A DNA stretch of 64,000 nucleotides from Toxorhynchites rutilus septentrionalis (lineage: Eukaryota > Arthropoda > Insecta > Diptera > Culicidae), in NCBI RefSeq assembly GCF_029784135.1, contig NC_073746.1, forward strand, positions 107,698,161-107,762,160, given 5' to 3'. Shown piece after piece: positions 10,717 through 21,002 of this stretch. Below the pieces are notes generated by a model. It was given only the letters and a program-made list of their open reading frames with translations, did not search any database and was not told the origin of the DNA. The stretch's first letter is position 1. Each line of letters opens with the position of its first letter. Position numbers and translations under genes: made by a program.

Positions 10717-11059
10717 TCATGCAGATACATTCATGAGTCGCACAAGCGTATATTTCAAATCAATGTCTCAAACTGCGAAAAACCATCTAACATGCCGTAG
10801 AAAATAACTTAACAGTAAATCATATTAGATCATAATGGAGGACATATCACATCATATTGTGAATTCGACACATCGAGATTCTTCTCATTCTTCTTATTTT
10901 TGATGGCACTGACATTTCCAGGGGAGCTGCGCCGTTTCAATGCCTTTGTGTATTCTGAGTTGGCAGAAAACATATCCTCTTCGGCAGAAAAAAATGCTTT
11001 TTCGTGTGCTGAAGGATAAAATGAGTGAATAATAGCACATTTTTCAAAAGCTTCAAAAT

Positions 11060-11208
11060 GTTTGAATGTATGGGAGCAGATATTTCTTTCTCTCAGACAG
11101 ACTCTCTGATCTCAGCTTGGGATTGTACCCAAAAAAAAAGTCCAAACGATGTCAAACGGGTATCGAACCAGAGCCGGCTGGAATGTAAGGTTGTTTTACA
11201 CGACCACG
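11060..11208 (-). repeat. Possible tRNA-like SINE fragment
   Basis: On the minus strand GGTTCGATACCCG (about 11158-11170) resembles a pol III B box, followed by an oligo-T stretch. A convincing A box is not seen. Low-confidence fragment just outside the PIF-like element. Confidence 0.3.
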
Positions 11209-11807
11209 TTAGGGGCTGTCCACATACCACATAGACAACTTTAGGGGGGGTAGGGGGTGATAAAATGTCCACGCTTGTCCACGGAGAGGGGGGAGGGGGT
11301 ATACACTGAGTCCACGTGGACAGGAAGATTATTTTGTTTAAACACAATCATCTATACATTCAAAATTAAATTAAATAGTACATGTTCAAGAATTTCAAAA
11401 ATCGCCATATTTATCAGTTAATGAATTGAGCTGCCCAGTCAAAAGTTCATGTATTTTATCTCACGTAAACTGTGAATGACCAAGCTATTTCCTATGATCG
11501 AACTTTTTTATAGTAACGGAGTATGCTACAAAAATAAACGATTTCATAATTGTTGATGTTTTATGAAATGCGTAAATGGTTTTTTTATCTAATATAATTT
11601 CCTATACATTTTATTATAAGAACAGTTAGTCATAGGATACTAATGTCTGTATAGTTTTTCATACAGAATAGCGCGTAAAATCATTCTTCCAAAGTGTTTT
11701 AATTTCGTCAATTTCTAGGAAAAAATATTTACATTCACGTGAGATTGCCCATGCACCACTAGTCGCCAAACTTAAAACAATTGAGCCAGTATTCTGATTA
11801 GAATATA

Positions 11808-12604
11808 CATGGAATTAGGTAGCTGATTCGGAATATTTCAGGAGGTGATAGAGGATCATATTTGATGAAAAAGATTCTTCTACGGATATGGTCAATTCTC
11901 AAGTAGGAGACCGTTGTAGAACTTTTCTAGAGCCTAATTTCATGTCTTGAACTAACTCTAATTTAGAAAACATTCAATTTAATGTAATTAAGAAATCTTA
12001 ACAAGTAAAGAAGAACTTTAAAATGTAGTGTCTTTTATGGGTTTTTATTAATTTTCCAAAAATGCATGATAAACTGGATTGTTTTTATCAACCAAATCGA
12101 AGCTCTCCAACCACTCTGCAATTCTTTCCTTGATGGCACACTGTTTTCCTTCTTGTTATATTCCCCTAATTTAAATGTTTCGCAACAGAATTTTATGCAA
12201 AATTTCCTCAAATGGAAGCAATTGAATCGTGCTAAGCAGCGTACTTTTTGAATCAAAATCGGTTTAAGGCAAAAAAATAAATGTTCAATAATTCTTCCGT
12301 TGTTGAGATTTGACCATAAGTGTAGTTTTGTGACTAAACGAAGGCAATAGCAACTCAATTATAGTTTAATTGTACATTTATTGTATAACGGTAATACATG
12401 GATGTTTCCTCGTTACGATCTGATACTTGAATGGCTGGAAGCCTTTTTTCACCTTTATTCTGTGCTTAGAGGTTGGTAGCTTGTCGGTAACAGTGTTGCT
12501 AAGCTGCTGGTCATACATATCTTACAATAAGTGTGGAAGATTTTTATCATCAAACATGATCCTCTATCACCTAAAATATTCCGGCTCGACTACCTAACAA
12601 CCTG
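11808..12604. mobile_element. Pogo-like MITE, copy 1 (797 bp)
   Basis: Flanked by TA (11806-11807 and 12605-12606). The ends are CATGGAATTAGGTAG and, inverted, CAGGTTGTTAGGTAG. The inverted repeat continues about 70 bp inward through GGTGATAGAGGATCAT. Internal sequence (for example TAAACTGGATTGTTTTTATC, CAATTCTTTCCTTGATG) matches the element at 33901-34691, which has nearly the same length. A minus-strand frame at 12035-12358 is open but not recognisable as a transposase. TA duplication and CAGG-type ends suggest the pogo/Tigger branch of Tc1/mariner. Confidence 0.72.
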
Positions 12605-12609
12605 TATAA

Positions 12610-13160
12610 GAAAATTTCTTTGAATTTTAATAGAAAGTTAATTGATCTCTCAAAAACTTATTTCAATCGGGAAGAGTTATATTTAAAAAAAAAAAAAATT
12701 AACCAATTTAAAATAATGGGTAAGGAGGGGCAGTGGCTGATTTATTTGGCGTCGAATTACTCTCTAGTAAACTGTTGAAATTTCATAAGCGATTTTTTGA
12801 TAAGGATTCAATTGGAGGAAAATCAAAACAACATAAATGGGAAAAACTAAAGAGCGATACAAATAACTTTTGGGGCAAGGTTAGTAAAAAATCAATGAGT
12901 CGTGAGTTTTTTTTATGTAAGTTATCCCCACGAGCTCTTTGGAAGCCATCTAGACATTTAATGAAGAATGGTCAATAAGCAGATGAAAAATAAGAAAATA
13001 TAAATTGAAAATATTTTTAATACGCTATTAGTGCCCTCTGAAAATTCCCCGAACTATTGCGGTAAAGGTTTCGTATTGTGTTGACGACTCAAAGTAAATA
13101 AAGTGTGTAAATGAACCGACATTTCCTGTGACCAATCGTATTCCGGAGGGGGCAAAGAAC
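12610..13160. other. Body of the PIF-like element, no gene recognised
   Basis: Contains an open frame at 12733-12978 (81 codons, lysine-rich) without any family motif I know. It could be a relic of the element's gene but nothing supports that. Confidence 0.4.
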
Positions 13161-13162
13161 TA

Positions 13163-13234
13163 CACTCAACAAAAAAAGAGGAGCAATATGCCACATCGAA
13201 AATTTTGAGTGATTTTTGAAACGCTTTAACTCTG
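13163..13234 (+). repeat. Solo terminal repeat related to the element at 50000-52275
   Basis: CACTCAACAAAAAAAGAGG and then CGAAAATTTTGAGTGATTTT follow a TA. They match the terminal inverted repeat of the 2.3-kb element at 50000-52275 (CACTCGACAAAAAA... and AAATTTTAAGTGATTTTTGA). No partner end is seen nearby. Confidence 0.5.
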
Positions 13235-13531
13235 TTATAAAATAATGCTTTCTTCAAAGTAAAAACTGGACCTTGTATAGAATATTGTCAAGTTTTCAGT
13301 GGGCAGTTTTGACCATCGATTTACTGTGCGTTCATTATTTCATGAAATATTCTTAATTCAAAATTAAACCATAATTTTTCATAGAGAATACCTTTGTAGT
13401 AAATAGTCCCACTGAAACTATGTATGAATCAAATGGAAGCGATATAATCAGGTTGATGAGATTGTTATTGGGAATATATTTTAGAAATCAATAGAAACTT
13501 CAAAAGCAAACCAAAAACAATTTATTTGTGT

Positions 13532-13689
13532 GGAGGCGATCTGGCGTAGTGGTAACATCCATGCCTCTCACGCTCAAGGTCACGAGTTCAATTCTCACTC
13601 CCGACATTCTTCCAAAAATGGAAGTAGAAGTGACGAACCAGCCAAATGAGTTGAAAGTCACTATAATACAGATAAAAAAAAAAAAAAAA
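13532..13689 (+). mobile_element. tRNA-headed SINE family 2, copy 1
   Basis: The head has an A-box-like TGGCGTAGTGG and a B-box-like GAGTTCAATTC. The body contains GACATTCTTCCAAAAATGGA, and it ends in a poly(A) tail. The target duplication AATTTATTTGTGT is exact (13519-13531 and 13690-13702). At about 158 bp it is the same length as the copy at 47635-47792 (minus). A third copy is at 14253-14548 (minus). Confidence 0.82.
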
Positions 13690-13702
13690 AATTTATTTGT
13701 GT

Positions 13703-14239
13703 TGCAATGTCTTGTTTACAACGCATATACATATCAAACTAAAAATATATACGTACGATATCCCTAAACTAGAAATTTGTAGCTAGAAAATGCTGTATTT
13801 TTTTATTTTCATATAATCAATTATATCGAAGCTACAGGTGTTCCGAAATAGCTTTAAAGTTTCGACCCGTTACTCCTCAATCCTTTGTCAAGTGAAGATC
13901 TATAAATATCAGTACATGCTTCCTACTTCATCTTTTCTTTTCCTGAAATTCTTTTTAATTGATAAAAAAAATCTATGCATATAAAATGTTCTGTTCGTTT
14001 TGGTGCGCTTCAAAAACTCGAAAAATTTGGCACTGATGAGGCTCATATACAATATACAATCCACTTCAAGGATTGTTGTTGCTACTGCCAATACCTCAGG
14101 AAGCTTTAAGATTTCCAGATAGAAGAAACACACTTCTGAGGTAAAGCTGTGAACGTAAATTAACTTTCTAATATTGAATATGTATCTTTGGAATTATGTG
14201 TTTCATATTCGGATGCGGATTGTTCAACTATATATTACG
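13703..14239. other. Body of the PIF-like element, no gene recognised
   Basis: AT-rich. A minus-strand frame at 13909-14133 has no firm family features. No repeats detected beyond short homopolymers. Confidence 0.4.
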
Positions 14240-14252
14240 CGTTTCCGTGTTG

Positions 14253-14548
14253 TTTTTTTTCTTCTCTATTATCTCTATTACAATAACACATGCTAAAGTC
14301 ATATTCTAGGGGTCTTGCAAAAAACTGCAGTACAAACCATCCGTACTATAAATTAATAAAAAGTATAGTATAAACAGTATAATATTATGGTTATGATTTT
14401 ATTATTTTACATTCAACACATTTCGGCTGGTTCGTTTAGTTCCATTGGTGGTTTTAGTTCCATTTTTGGAAGAATGTCGGGAGTGAGAATTGAACTCGTG
14501 ATCTCTGCGTGAGAGATATGGATGTTACCACTACGCCAGATCGCCTCC
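14253..14548 (-). mobile_element. SINE family 2, copy 2, with longer 3' region
   Basis: The head, on the minus strand at 14548-14400, matches copy 1 (GGCGATCTGGCGTAGTGGTA). The rest extends to an oligo(A) tail (T-run at 14253-14260 on plus). The exact 13-bp target duplication CGTTTCCGTGTTG flanks it (14240-14252 and 14549-14561). It is 296 bp instead of 158, so its 3' body differs from copies 1 and 3. It may be a subfamily with a different tail. Confidence 0.78.
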
Positions 14549-14573
14549 CGTTTCCGTGTTGGGAAACCAGATA

Positions 14574-15522
14574 AAGGGTGTGTCACATCAAATTGCATCA
14601 CGGGAAAAACGCTGTAGAAATTTAATTTTCAGGAATTATATCTTCAGCTTTCGCTTATAATCAGATAAGAGTGTATAGATCACGTTGGCCATGCTAAATT
14701 TGGAAAAATGTCGTCGAACGAAAAAGAGCGTCGTGAATTAATCCTGTGCACTCATTTCGAGAATCCGGAGTTGTCACATCGGGACATCGGTAAGATGCTG
14801 AGAATCGTCCAATCCACGGTCAGCAGAGTACTAAAACGATACTTCGAGAACCTAACCATCGACCGGAAGGTGAAGAACGGCAAAAATGGATGCTCCGTCA
14901 GTGAAAAAGATCACAAGCGCGTAGTTAAGCAGTTTAGACGTGATCCGAGAAGTTCGGTCCGGGATGTCGCCAATAAGCTGAATTTGTCAATTTCATTCGT
15001 CCAGCGGACCAAGCAGCGGGAGGGCCTGCGTACATACAATGTTCATAAGGCTCCTAACCGCGACGAAAGGCAAAACATGGTGGGGAAGACGCGAGCCCGG
15101 AAGCTGTACACCGAAATACTGACGAAGCCGCATTGCCTGGTAATGGACGACGAAACCTACGTCAAAGCGGACTTTCGTCAGCTGCCGGGCCTGTTGTTCT
15201 TCTCCGCAGAGGACAAATTCAGCGTTCCGGAGGAGATTCGCAAGCAGAAACTATCCAAGTTGTCAAATCGGAGGCGGACTTCAAGAGAAAATGGATTTCT
15301 GTTCAAAAAAAACTACAACCTGACGTTGTACAGAACCTTATGGACGGGGTAAAGAGGAAGGTGCGAGCATACGGGTTTGGGCTCGAAGTATGAATAAAAA
15401 GAAAATGCCAAAAGTTGTTCAATAGTTTTTATTTTACTGTCTAAAATTTTCAAAAGGATCGGTCTACTGGGCGAATTTCTACAGCGTTTTTTCCGTGATG
15501 CAATTTGATGTTACACACCCTT
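14574..15522 (+). mobile_element. ITmD37E-type mariner, internally deleted, intact ends
   Basis: The inverted repeats span about 47 bp, beginning AAGGGTGTGTCACATCAAAT on the left and, inverted, AAGGGTGTGTAACATCAAAT on the right, with very few differences. TA flanks both sides (14572-14573, 15523-15524). The transposase gene (14708-15393) is deleted internally. Good ends plus a broken gene make it a non-autonomous copy that could still be mobilised in trans. It lies inside the PIF-like element, directly after a SINE target duplication. Confidence 0.85.
14708..15393 (+). pseudogene. ITmD37E mariner transposase, catalytic core deleted
   Basis: The first 185 or so residues read cleanly. A paired-type DNA-binding region with two helix-turn-helix units (about residues 1-60 and 65-125) is followed by the start of the DDE domain with the first catalytic Asp (VMDDETYVKADF, about 145-156). 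At about 15260 the frame jumps from KQKLSK directly into the family's C-terminal tail, which continues in another frame (SEADFKRKW ... YGFGLEV, stop at 15393). The second catalytic Asp (WPDLA motif) and the Glu (PIE motif) are missing, together with the intervening ~130 residues. The remaining open frame ends at 15352 after out-of-frame residues. The start at 14708 fits: it follows TTGGAAAA and begins MSSNEKERRE. DNA binding may survive; catalysis cannot. Confidence 0.85.
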
Positions 15523-15857
15523 TAGTCTTTATATCTTCGCAGATAATAGAAAAACAAAGTATTACAAGTATTTCAAAATTAAACTCATATGAAACATATG
15601 TTTTGTTTTGCAATAAAGCCTCAATGTGTCACAGCAAAGTATGGCATGGTACAGCTAGTGAAATTTGAAACAGCATAAACTCATTATTAAAATTTAACTT
15701 CTGCGCAATTCAGCTATTTCCTCAAATAAAAAAGGAAAAATGTCTACGTGGACAACTGGGGGAGGGGTATGAAAATGTCCACGCTTGTTCACGGAGGGGG
15801 AGGGGGGAGTCCAAAATCGTGCTTTTTCTGTCCACGTGGTATGTGGACAGCCCCTTA

Positions 15858-16089
15858 TCCACATAACAACTGGTGCTGTTGTATAAATGCGTGATAATGT
15901 TACACCTAATTATAAAAGTCTTTACTAAGAGTAAAATGGAGAGCATAAACGTGAATCTATTTCCTTTTCGGTTCTTTCAGTTTCGGTTTCGTGTATGTGG
16001 AAAAGTATGCGAAAAGGTTTAATGCGTGATTTTTTGCAATCCGTCTCTTTTTTCGCTCGCTCATATTTCTCTTATATTGCTATGACATA
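15858..16089. other. No gene recognised
   Basis: Short spacer between the PIF-like element and the Helitron cluster. Confidence 0.5.
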
Positions 16090-16109
16090 TCTATATCTAT
16101 AAAAATGGC

Positions 16110-16141
<32 letters not shown>

Positions 16142-16732
16142 AGTCTATCTGATTCTTATGGACTCGGAAACTACTGAACCGATCAACATGAAAATTGGTA
16201 TCTAGGGGTTTTTGGGACCGGGGAAGGTTTTCGTGATAGTTTGAGACCCACCTGCCATACAAATGAAACCCAAATTTCTACATTACTCGAAAATTACTCA
16301 AGCAAATGAAACCAAATTAGGCATATTGAAACACATATTTCTGCATCACTCGAGAAATAATCAAGCAACGAAACCAAATTTGCCATGGAGGTTTTAGGAT
16401 GCGATAAATATTTCTATGGTGGTTAGACACTCATCCCGCTCTTTTAGGGTGGACTGTCATACAAATGAAACATAAATTTCTGCATAACTCGAGAACTAAT
16501 TAAAGAAATGGAGCCACATTTGGCATATGAAGGTTTAACGGGGCATGAAACGTTTCTATGTTGAAAACACTCCTCCCCAACACAAACGAAACACAAACTT
16601 CTGCATAACTCGAGAACTAATCAAGCACAATTTGTGATGTGAGGGTTTTTGGGTATGAGAAATGTTTCTATAATGGTATGACATCCCTCCCTCCGCTGGA
16701 ATGGAGAGGGGGTCCCATAAAAATATTACACA
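16090..16732 (+). mobile_element. Helitron-type element 1, 3' end missing
   Basis: Starts TCTATATCTATAAAAATGG, followed by a CTGT run and the phrase GACTCGGAAACTACTGAACC, as in the other copies in this cluster. The body is a series of ~100-bp units (ACAAATGAAACACAAATTTCTGCAT-like phrases, written here in parts) with GC-rich CCCTCCC spacers. It lacks the CTAG 3' end; the next element begins head-on at 16733. Confidence 0.65.
16109..16141 (+). repeat. (CTGT)n microsatellite
   Basis: Eight tandem CTGT units just inside the Helitron 5' end. The same position carries 2-4 units in the other copies (17620-17640, 18340-18355, 20351-20368), so the run expands in place. Confidence 0.9.
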
Positions 16733-17643
16733 CTAGCTAACCCAGCAAACTTCGTCCCGCCCAAAATTTGAAAAAAAAGAACAAAGACAGACCCCTCCCC
16801 TCTTCTTACCTTAGAGCGGGAGGAGGAGTGTCCATTCACCATAGAAACGTTTCGTGCCCCCTTAAATCTTCACATGCCAAATTTGGCTCCCTTTGCTTGA
16901 TTAGTTTTCGAGTTATGCAGAAATTTATTTTTCATTTGTATAACAGCCCACCCTAAGAGAGGGGGCAGGAGTGTCGAACCACCTTAGAAATCTTCTTCCC
17001 CATGAAACCTCCACATGCTGAATTTAGTTCCGTTTGCTTGATTAGTTCTTGAATAATTTGTATGGCAGCCCCCCTCCCCACTCAGAGAGACGGGATGAGT
17101 GTTTATTCGCCATAGAAACGTTTTGTGGCCCCTAAAACCTTCGCATGTATTTTCTTGATTAGTTTTCGAGTCGTGCAGAAAATTGTCTTTCATTTGTATG
17201 GTAAACAACCCACCCCTCCCCCTTTAGAGAGAGGGATGGAGTATCTATTCACCATAGAAACATTTATTGCACCCTAAAACCTTCACATGCCAAATTTGGT
17301 TTCGTTTGCTTTATTAATTCTCGAGTAATGCAGAAATTTGTGTTTCATTTGTATGGCAGCCCCCCCTTTGAGTGGGGGAAGGACTGTCTAACCACCATAG
17401 AATCATTTATTGCACCCTAAAATTCCCAGTTACCTAATTTGGTTGCATTTGCTTGATTAATTCTCGAGTAATGTAGAAATTTGTGTTGCATTTGTATGGC
17501 AACCCCCCTTAGAGAGGGGGAGGGGTCGCAAACTATCATGAAAACCTTCCCCGGCCCCAAAAACCCCTACATGCCAAGTTTCATGTCGATCGGTTCAGTA
17601 GTTTCCGAGTCCATAAGAATCAGACAGACAGACAGACAGAAAT

Positions 17644-17700
<57 letters not shown>
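16733..17700 (-). mobile_element. Helitron-type element 2
   Basis: On the minus strand it runs from the 5' TC next to the AT run (17700) to the 3' CTAG (16733-16736), preceded by GGGCGGGACGAAGTTTGCTG. The internal ~100-bp units are as in element 1. It lies head-to-head with element 1, giving an inverted arrangement around 16733. Confidence 0.7.

Positions 17701-17734
<34 letters not shown>
17645..17734. repeat. (AT)n followed by (GA)n microsatellite
   Basis: An uninterrupted AT run (17645-17698) abuts a GA run (17699-17734). The AT part corresponds to the TATATATA at the Helitron 5' end, expanded. Confidence 0.95.
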
Positions 17735-17736
<2 letters not shown>

Positions 17737-17755
17737 TTGCCACTATCGTCTTGTA

Positions 17756-18670
17756 TCTATATAAATAAAAATGGATCACCTAATGTTCTGATAAGAGCAA
17801 AACTCGAGAAAGGAATTGTCCGATCATTCATATTTTATATCATACTAGCTAACCCGGCAAACTTCGTCCCGCCCATTTACTTGATTAATTCTCGAGTAAT
17901 GCAGAAATTTGTGTTTTATTTGTATGGCAGCCACCCCTAAGAGAGGGGGGAGGGGTATCTAACCACCATAGAAACATTCATTGCACCCTAAAGTTTCCAT
18001 ATGCCTAATTTGGTTTAATTTGCTTGATTAATTCTCGAGTAATGCAGAAATTTGTGTTTTATTTGTATGGCAGCCCCCCCTTTGAGTGGGGGAAGGACTG
18101 TCTAACCATCATAGAAACATTTATTGCACCCTAAAACTTTCACATGCCAACTTTGGTTTCGTTTGCTTGGTTAATTTCCGAGTAATGCAGAAATTTGTGT
18201 TTCATTTGTATGGCAGCCCCCCCTTAGAGAGGGGGGAGGGGTCTCAAAATATCAAGAAAACCTTCCCCGGCCCCAAAAACCCCTACATACCAATTTTCAT
18301 GCCGATCGGTTCAGTAGTTTCCGAGTCTATAAGAATCAGACAGACAGACAGACATCACTCCATTTATATATATATATATATAGATTTTCTGTATCAAACA
18401 TTTATTCCATGAAACGGAGAAACATGTTATTTGCAAGTGGATGAAAAATCTTGCACGAGAATTGTGTCTGAAAATAATCTGATATTATAATGACGAGTTT
18501 TGGTAGAAGTAATAGGAAATCTATAGTAAAAGGAAATTGTAGAGGGCCAATCAATGGAAAGTTCTGCAATTGAACCCACCAACGTTCGCTTAGTAAGTAA
18601 ACGTGAATGCGCGAAAGAGTTCATATAAAAAAATAACTGTCGGTGGGACGAGGTTAGTCGGATCAGCTAG
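17756..18670 (+). mobile_element. Older Helitron-type element 3, split by element 4
   Basis: The 5' end is TCTATATAAATAAAAATGG (17756). The 3' end is GATCAGCTAG (to 18670), preceded by GGTGGGACGAGGTTAGTCGG. The 3' 180 bp resemble the tail of the element at 57628-58249 (GTAGAAGTA.TAGGAA..., AACGTGAATG.G). Element 4 interrupts it at 17845-18384. Confidence 0.6.
17845..18384 (-). mobile_element. Helitron-type element 4, nested
   Basis: On the minus strand it has 5' TC at 18384 with TATATA and a short CTGT run, and 3' GGGCGGGACGAAGTTTGCCG then GGTTAGCTAG at 17845. It is inserted in element 3. It is highly similar to element 5 at 20327-21002 in the opposite orientation, so the two form a large inverted pair 2 kb apart. 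Confidence 0.75.
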
Positions 18671-19089
18671 TTTTTACAAAAAATAAATGATGATGACATT
18701 TTCCGTTTAGAATCAATATCCTTTTAATGATGTTTTCTTCTAGGAATCTTGAACTCTTTTTTCCATTCCAATGAAAAGATTTTTGGGGATATATTACAAT
18801 AATTTTATTACTGGTCGAGTAAGAGCAAGTACTTTTACAATTTAAAAAAAAAAACAAAAACCATAAATGAATTATTTTCATTCAGATGATTAGAATTGTT
18901 TTCAGGGATTATAATTTGAGAGAGGGTACACTTACTTCATTGCAAACTAAACTCTCATATGCTATCAATCAAAACTGCCATATCATATGCGAATTTAATA
19001 ATAACACAACAGTAGGGGCTTTATGAAGTAGTGCGTTTGGTTTTTGAAATCGTTTAAAGAAATAGCAAAACTTACAATTTCAGTAATTT
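18671..19089. other. No gene recognised
   Basis: AT-rich DNA; only short open frames on both strands. Confidence 0.5.
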
Positions 19090-19335
19090 CTGCGATTCTC
19101 TCGAAATTACGCTACTTTTGTTACGTGATTTTGTTGAAATTTGGCGATTTGGCACAGCCTACCGTCGCTTCATTGGGAAGAGAAAGAGAAAGAAAGAAAT
19201 TCTGCAAGAGCGTGTGCGAGTGTGGTTGTGACGAGCGCGCGCCTGTGATGGGGCAATCTTTTTTTTTCTTGAATACACGCGATTTGCTCGAAATTACGCG
19301 GTTTTTTAACGCGATTTTTTTTGCGCGCGCATCAG
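19090..19335 (+). repeat. Imperfect direct repeat around CGAAATTACGC
   Basis: CTCGAAATTACGC followed by T-runs and ACGTGATTTT / ACGCGATTTT occurs at 19099-19140 and 19279-19325, about 180 bp apart. Between them is a purine run (AGAGAAAGAGAAAGAAAG). This is probably a small unclassified element or a local duplication. Confidence 0.4.
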
Positions 19336-19859
19336 TCGCCTGAAAAAAGGAATTCACATTGCAGCCCGGATAGTAAAAAGTTATTTTCCAGTACCGGAAG
19401 CTATGTTCTTCGGTTGAAAATTGAAGGTGAACATTATTTCCACTGCGGTTGCTCGAGCCGTCGCTACTACAACCCATTTGATTTGGGGGATATCGGCGAA
19501 AGGCAGATTATAATTTGTGTCTTATTCCTTTTGGAACGATGCTTTTGGGATCGTTAGAGATGAAATTTTGCCAATAGATATTATAAACTAGTAGATATTC
19601 AAAAAGATCAGTGTTTAAGTGTTACTTTAGACAGCGAACAATCAGAAGTATGTATTATAGCTGAGGCTAAGAGTTAATTTGAAAATTTTATTGCTTCGCT
19701 GCTTTGAGAATGGTTTACCGTTGCGCAGTGCAAGCATATATTTTTTTTACATTACATTCACACTGAATTACGAACAAGAAACAACTTAATGAACTATTTA
19801 ATCCTGCATTTCTTCGGTAATGATTATAAAGACAAGTTCTGCGAAAATCCTGACAACTG

Positions 19860-20120
19860 GTTTACACAAAAATGCCAAAAAGGGTAAAAACGAGCAGACA
19901 CTTCGAAGAGGACAGACTCGTAGTATGGATAGGATTTTTGCGAAGAGGAAAAGCTCCAACTGCCACAATTTTCGACAAGAATTAACTCGGATTATTACAT
20001 GGAGCTGCAAGACGAGTGTCTTGATTTCATTCACAGAGAACAAAATGGATGAAATGATCATCTTGCAGCAAGATAACGCCGCAATTCATGTAAGCTGGAA
20101 GGCTATGACATGATTTCTCG
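19860..20120 (+). pseudogene. Tc1-like transposase remnant
   Basis: Short frames on the plus strand read MPKRVKTSRHFEEDRLVVWI (about 19873), then, after gaps, YMELQDECLDF (about 20000) and QQDNAAIHVSWKAMTW (about 20068-20115). The last is the second catalytic Asp motif (QQDNAxxH) of Tc1-like transposases. The segments are closer together than in an intact gene, so internal sequence is missing, and frameshifts and stops are present. The terminal repeats are not identified. Confidence 0.6.
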
Positions 20121-20326
20121 AGAAAAAATCAAAAATTACAGAAAAAATCAAATTTTTTGCAAGTGTGATATTTTATCAGAGAACACTAGCTGATTGGTTT
20201 AGTTTTGATATGTCAATCAACTTAACCGTGCAGTAGTTCAAAACATATGAATTTAAAAAAAATCATTTTTGGGAAAAAAGTAGAAAAATTGAAATGGAAA
20301 TGGGCATCCTAATAAAAAAAAAACAA

Positions 20327-21002
20327 TCTATATATATAAAAATGGAGTGATGTCTGTCTGTCTGTCTGATTCTTATAGACTCGGAAACTACTGAACCGAT
20401 CGACATAAAAATTGGTATGTAGGGGTTTTTGGGGCCGGGGAAGGTTTTCGTGATATTTTGAGACCCCTCCCCCCTCTCTAAGGGGGGCTACCATACAAAT
20501 GAAACACAAATTTCTGCATTACTCGGAAATTAACCAAGCAAACGAAACCAAAGTTGGCATGTGAAAGTTTTAGGGTGCAATAAATGTTTCTATGATGGTT
20601 AGACAGTCCTTCCCCCACTCAAAGGGGGGGCTGCCATACAAATGAAACACAAATTTCTGCATTACTCGAGAATTAATCAAGCAAATGAAACCAAATTTGG
20701 CATGTAGAGGTTTTAGGATGCAATAAATGTTTCTATGGTGATAAGATACTCCTTCCCCCTCTCTTAGAGGGGGCTGCCATACAAATGAAACACAATTTTT
20801 TGCATTACTCGGAAATTAATTAATCAAACTAAACCAAATTAGGCATATGAAAACTTTAGGGTGCAATGAATGTTTCTATGGTGGTTAGATACCCCTCCCC
20901 CCTCTCTTAGGGGTGGCTGCCATACAAATAAAACACAAATTTCTGCATTACTCGAGAATTAATCAAGTAAATGGGCGGGACGAAGTTTGCCGGGTTAGCT
21001 AG
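20327..21002 (+). mobile_element. Helitron-type element 5, complete
   Basis: Starts TCTATATATATAAAAATGG (20327), then a CTGT run. It ends GGGCGGGACGAAGTTTGCCG then GGTTAGCTAG (21002). The flanking bases are A (20326) and T (21003) with no target duplication, as expected for Helitron insertion between A and T. The body has four ~110-bp units, each with a CCCCTCCC/GGGGGG hairpin-like block. No Rep/helicase gene, so non-autonomous. Confidence 0.78.

Larger units (their letters stand above)
11212..15854. mobile_element. PIF/Harbinger-like composite element, 4.6 kb
   Basis: The left end is GGGGCTGTCCACATACCAC at 11212. The right end is GTGGTATGTGGACAGCCCC up to 15854, a 19-bp perfect inverted repeat. 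Each side has TTA (11209-11211 and 15855-15857), a 3-bp duplication as in PIF/Harbinger. Subterminal sequence is also inverted: GTGGACA boxes, G-runs and TGTCCACGCTTGT occur in both halves (to about 11330 and from about 15745). Nested inside are a pogo-like MITE, two SINEs and a deleted mariner. No PIF transposase or Myb-like gene is recognisable, so it was mobilised in trans or has decayed. Confidence 0.75.

Noticed and set aside
12733..12978. 81-codon lysine-rich frame inside the PIF-like element
   Set aside because: Does not resemble a PIF transposase or Myb-like protein.
13532..13610. Second tRNA-like head (also at 14400-14548 and 47700-47792)
   Set aside because: Three copies with poly(A) tails and target duplications: SINE family 2, not tRNA genes.
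17481..17779. Open frames through the AT/GA microsatellite
   Set aside because: Dipeptide repeats (IY, SL) produced by the microsatellite on both strands.
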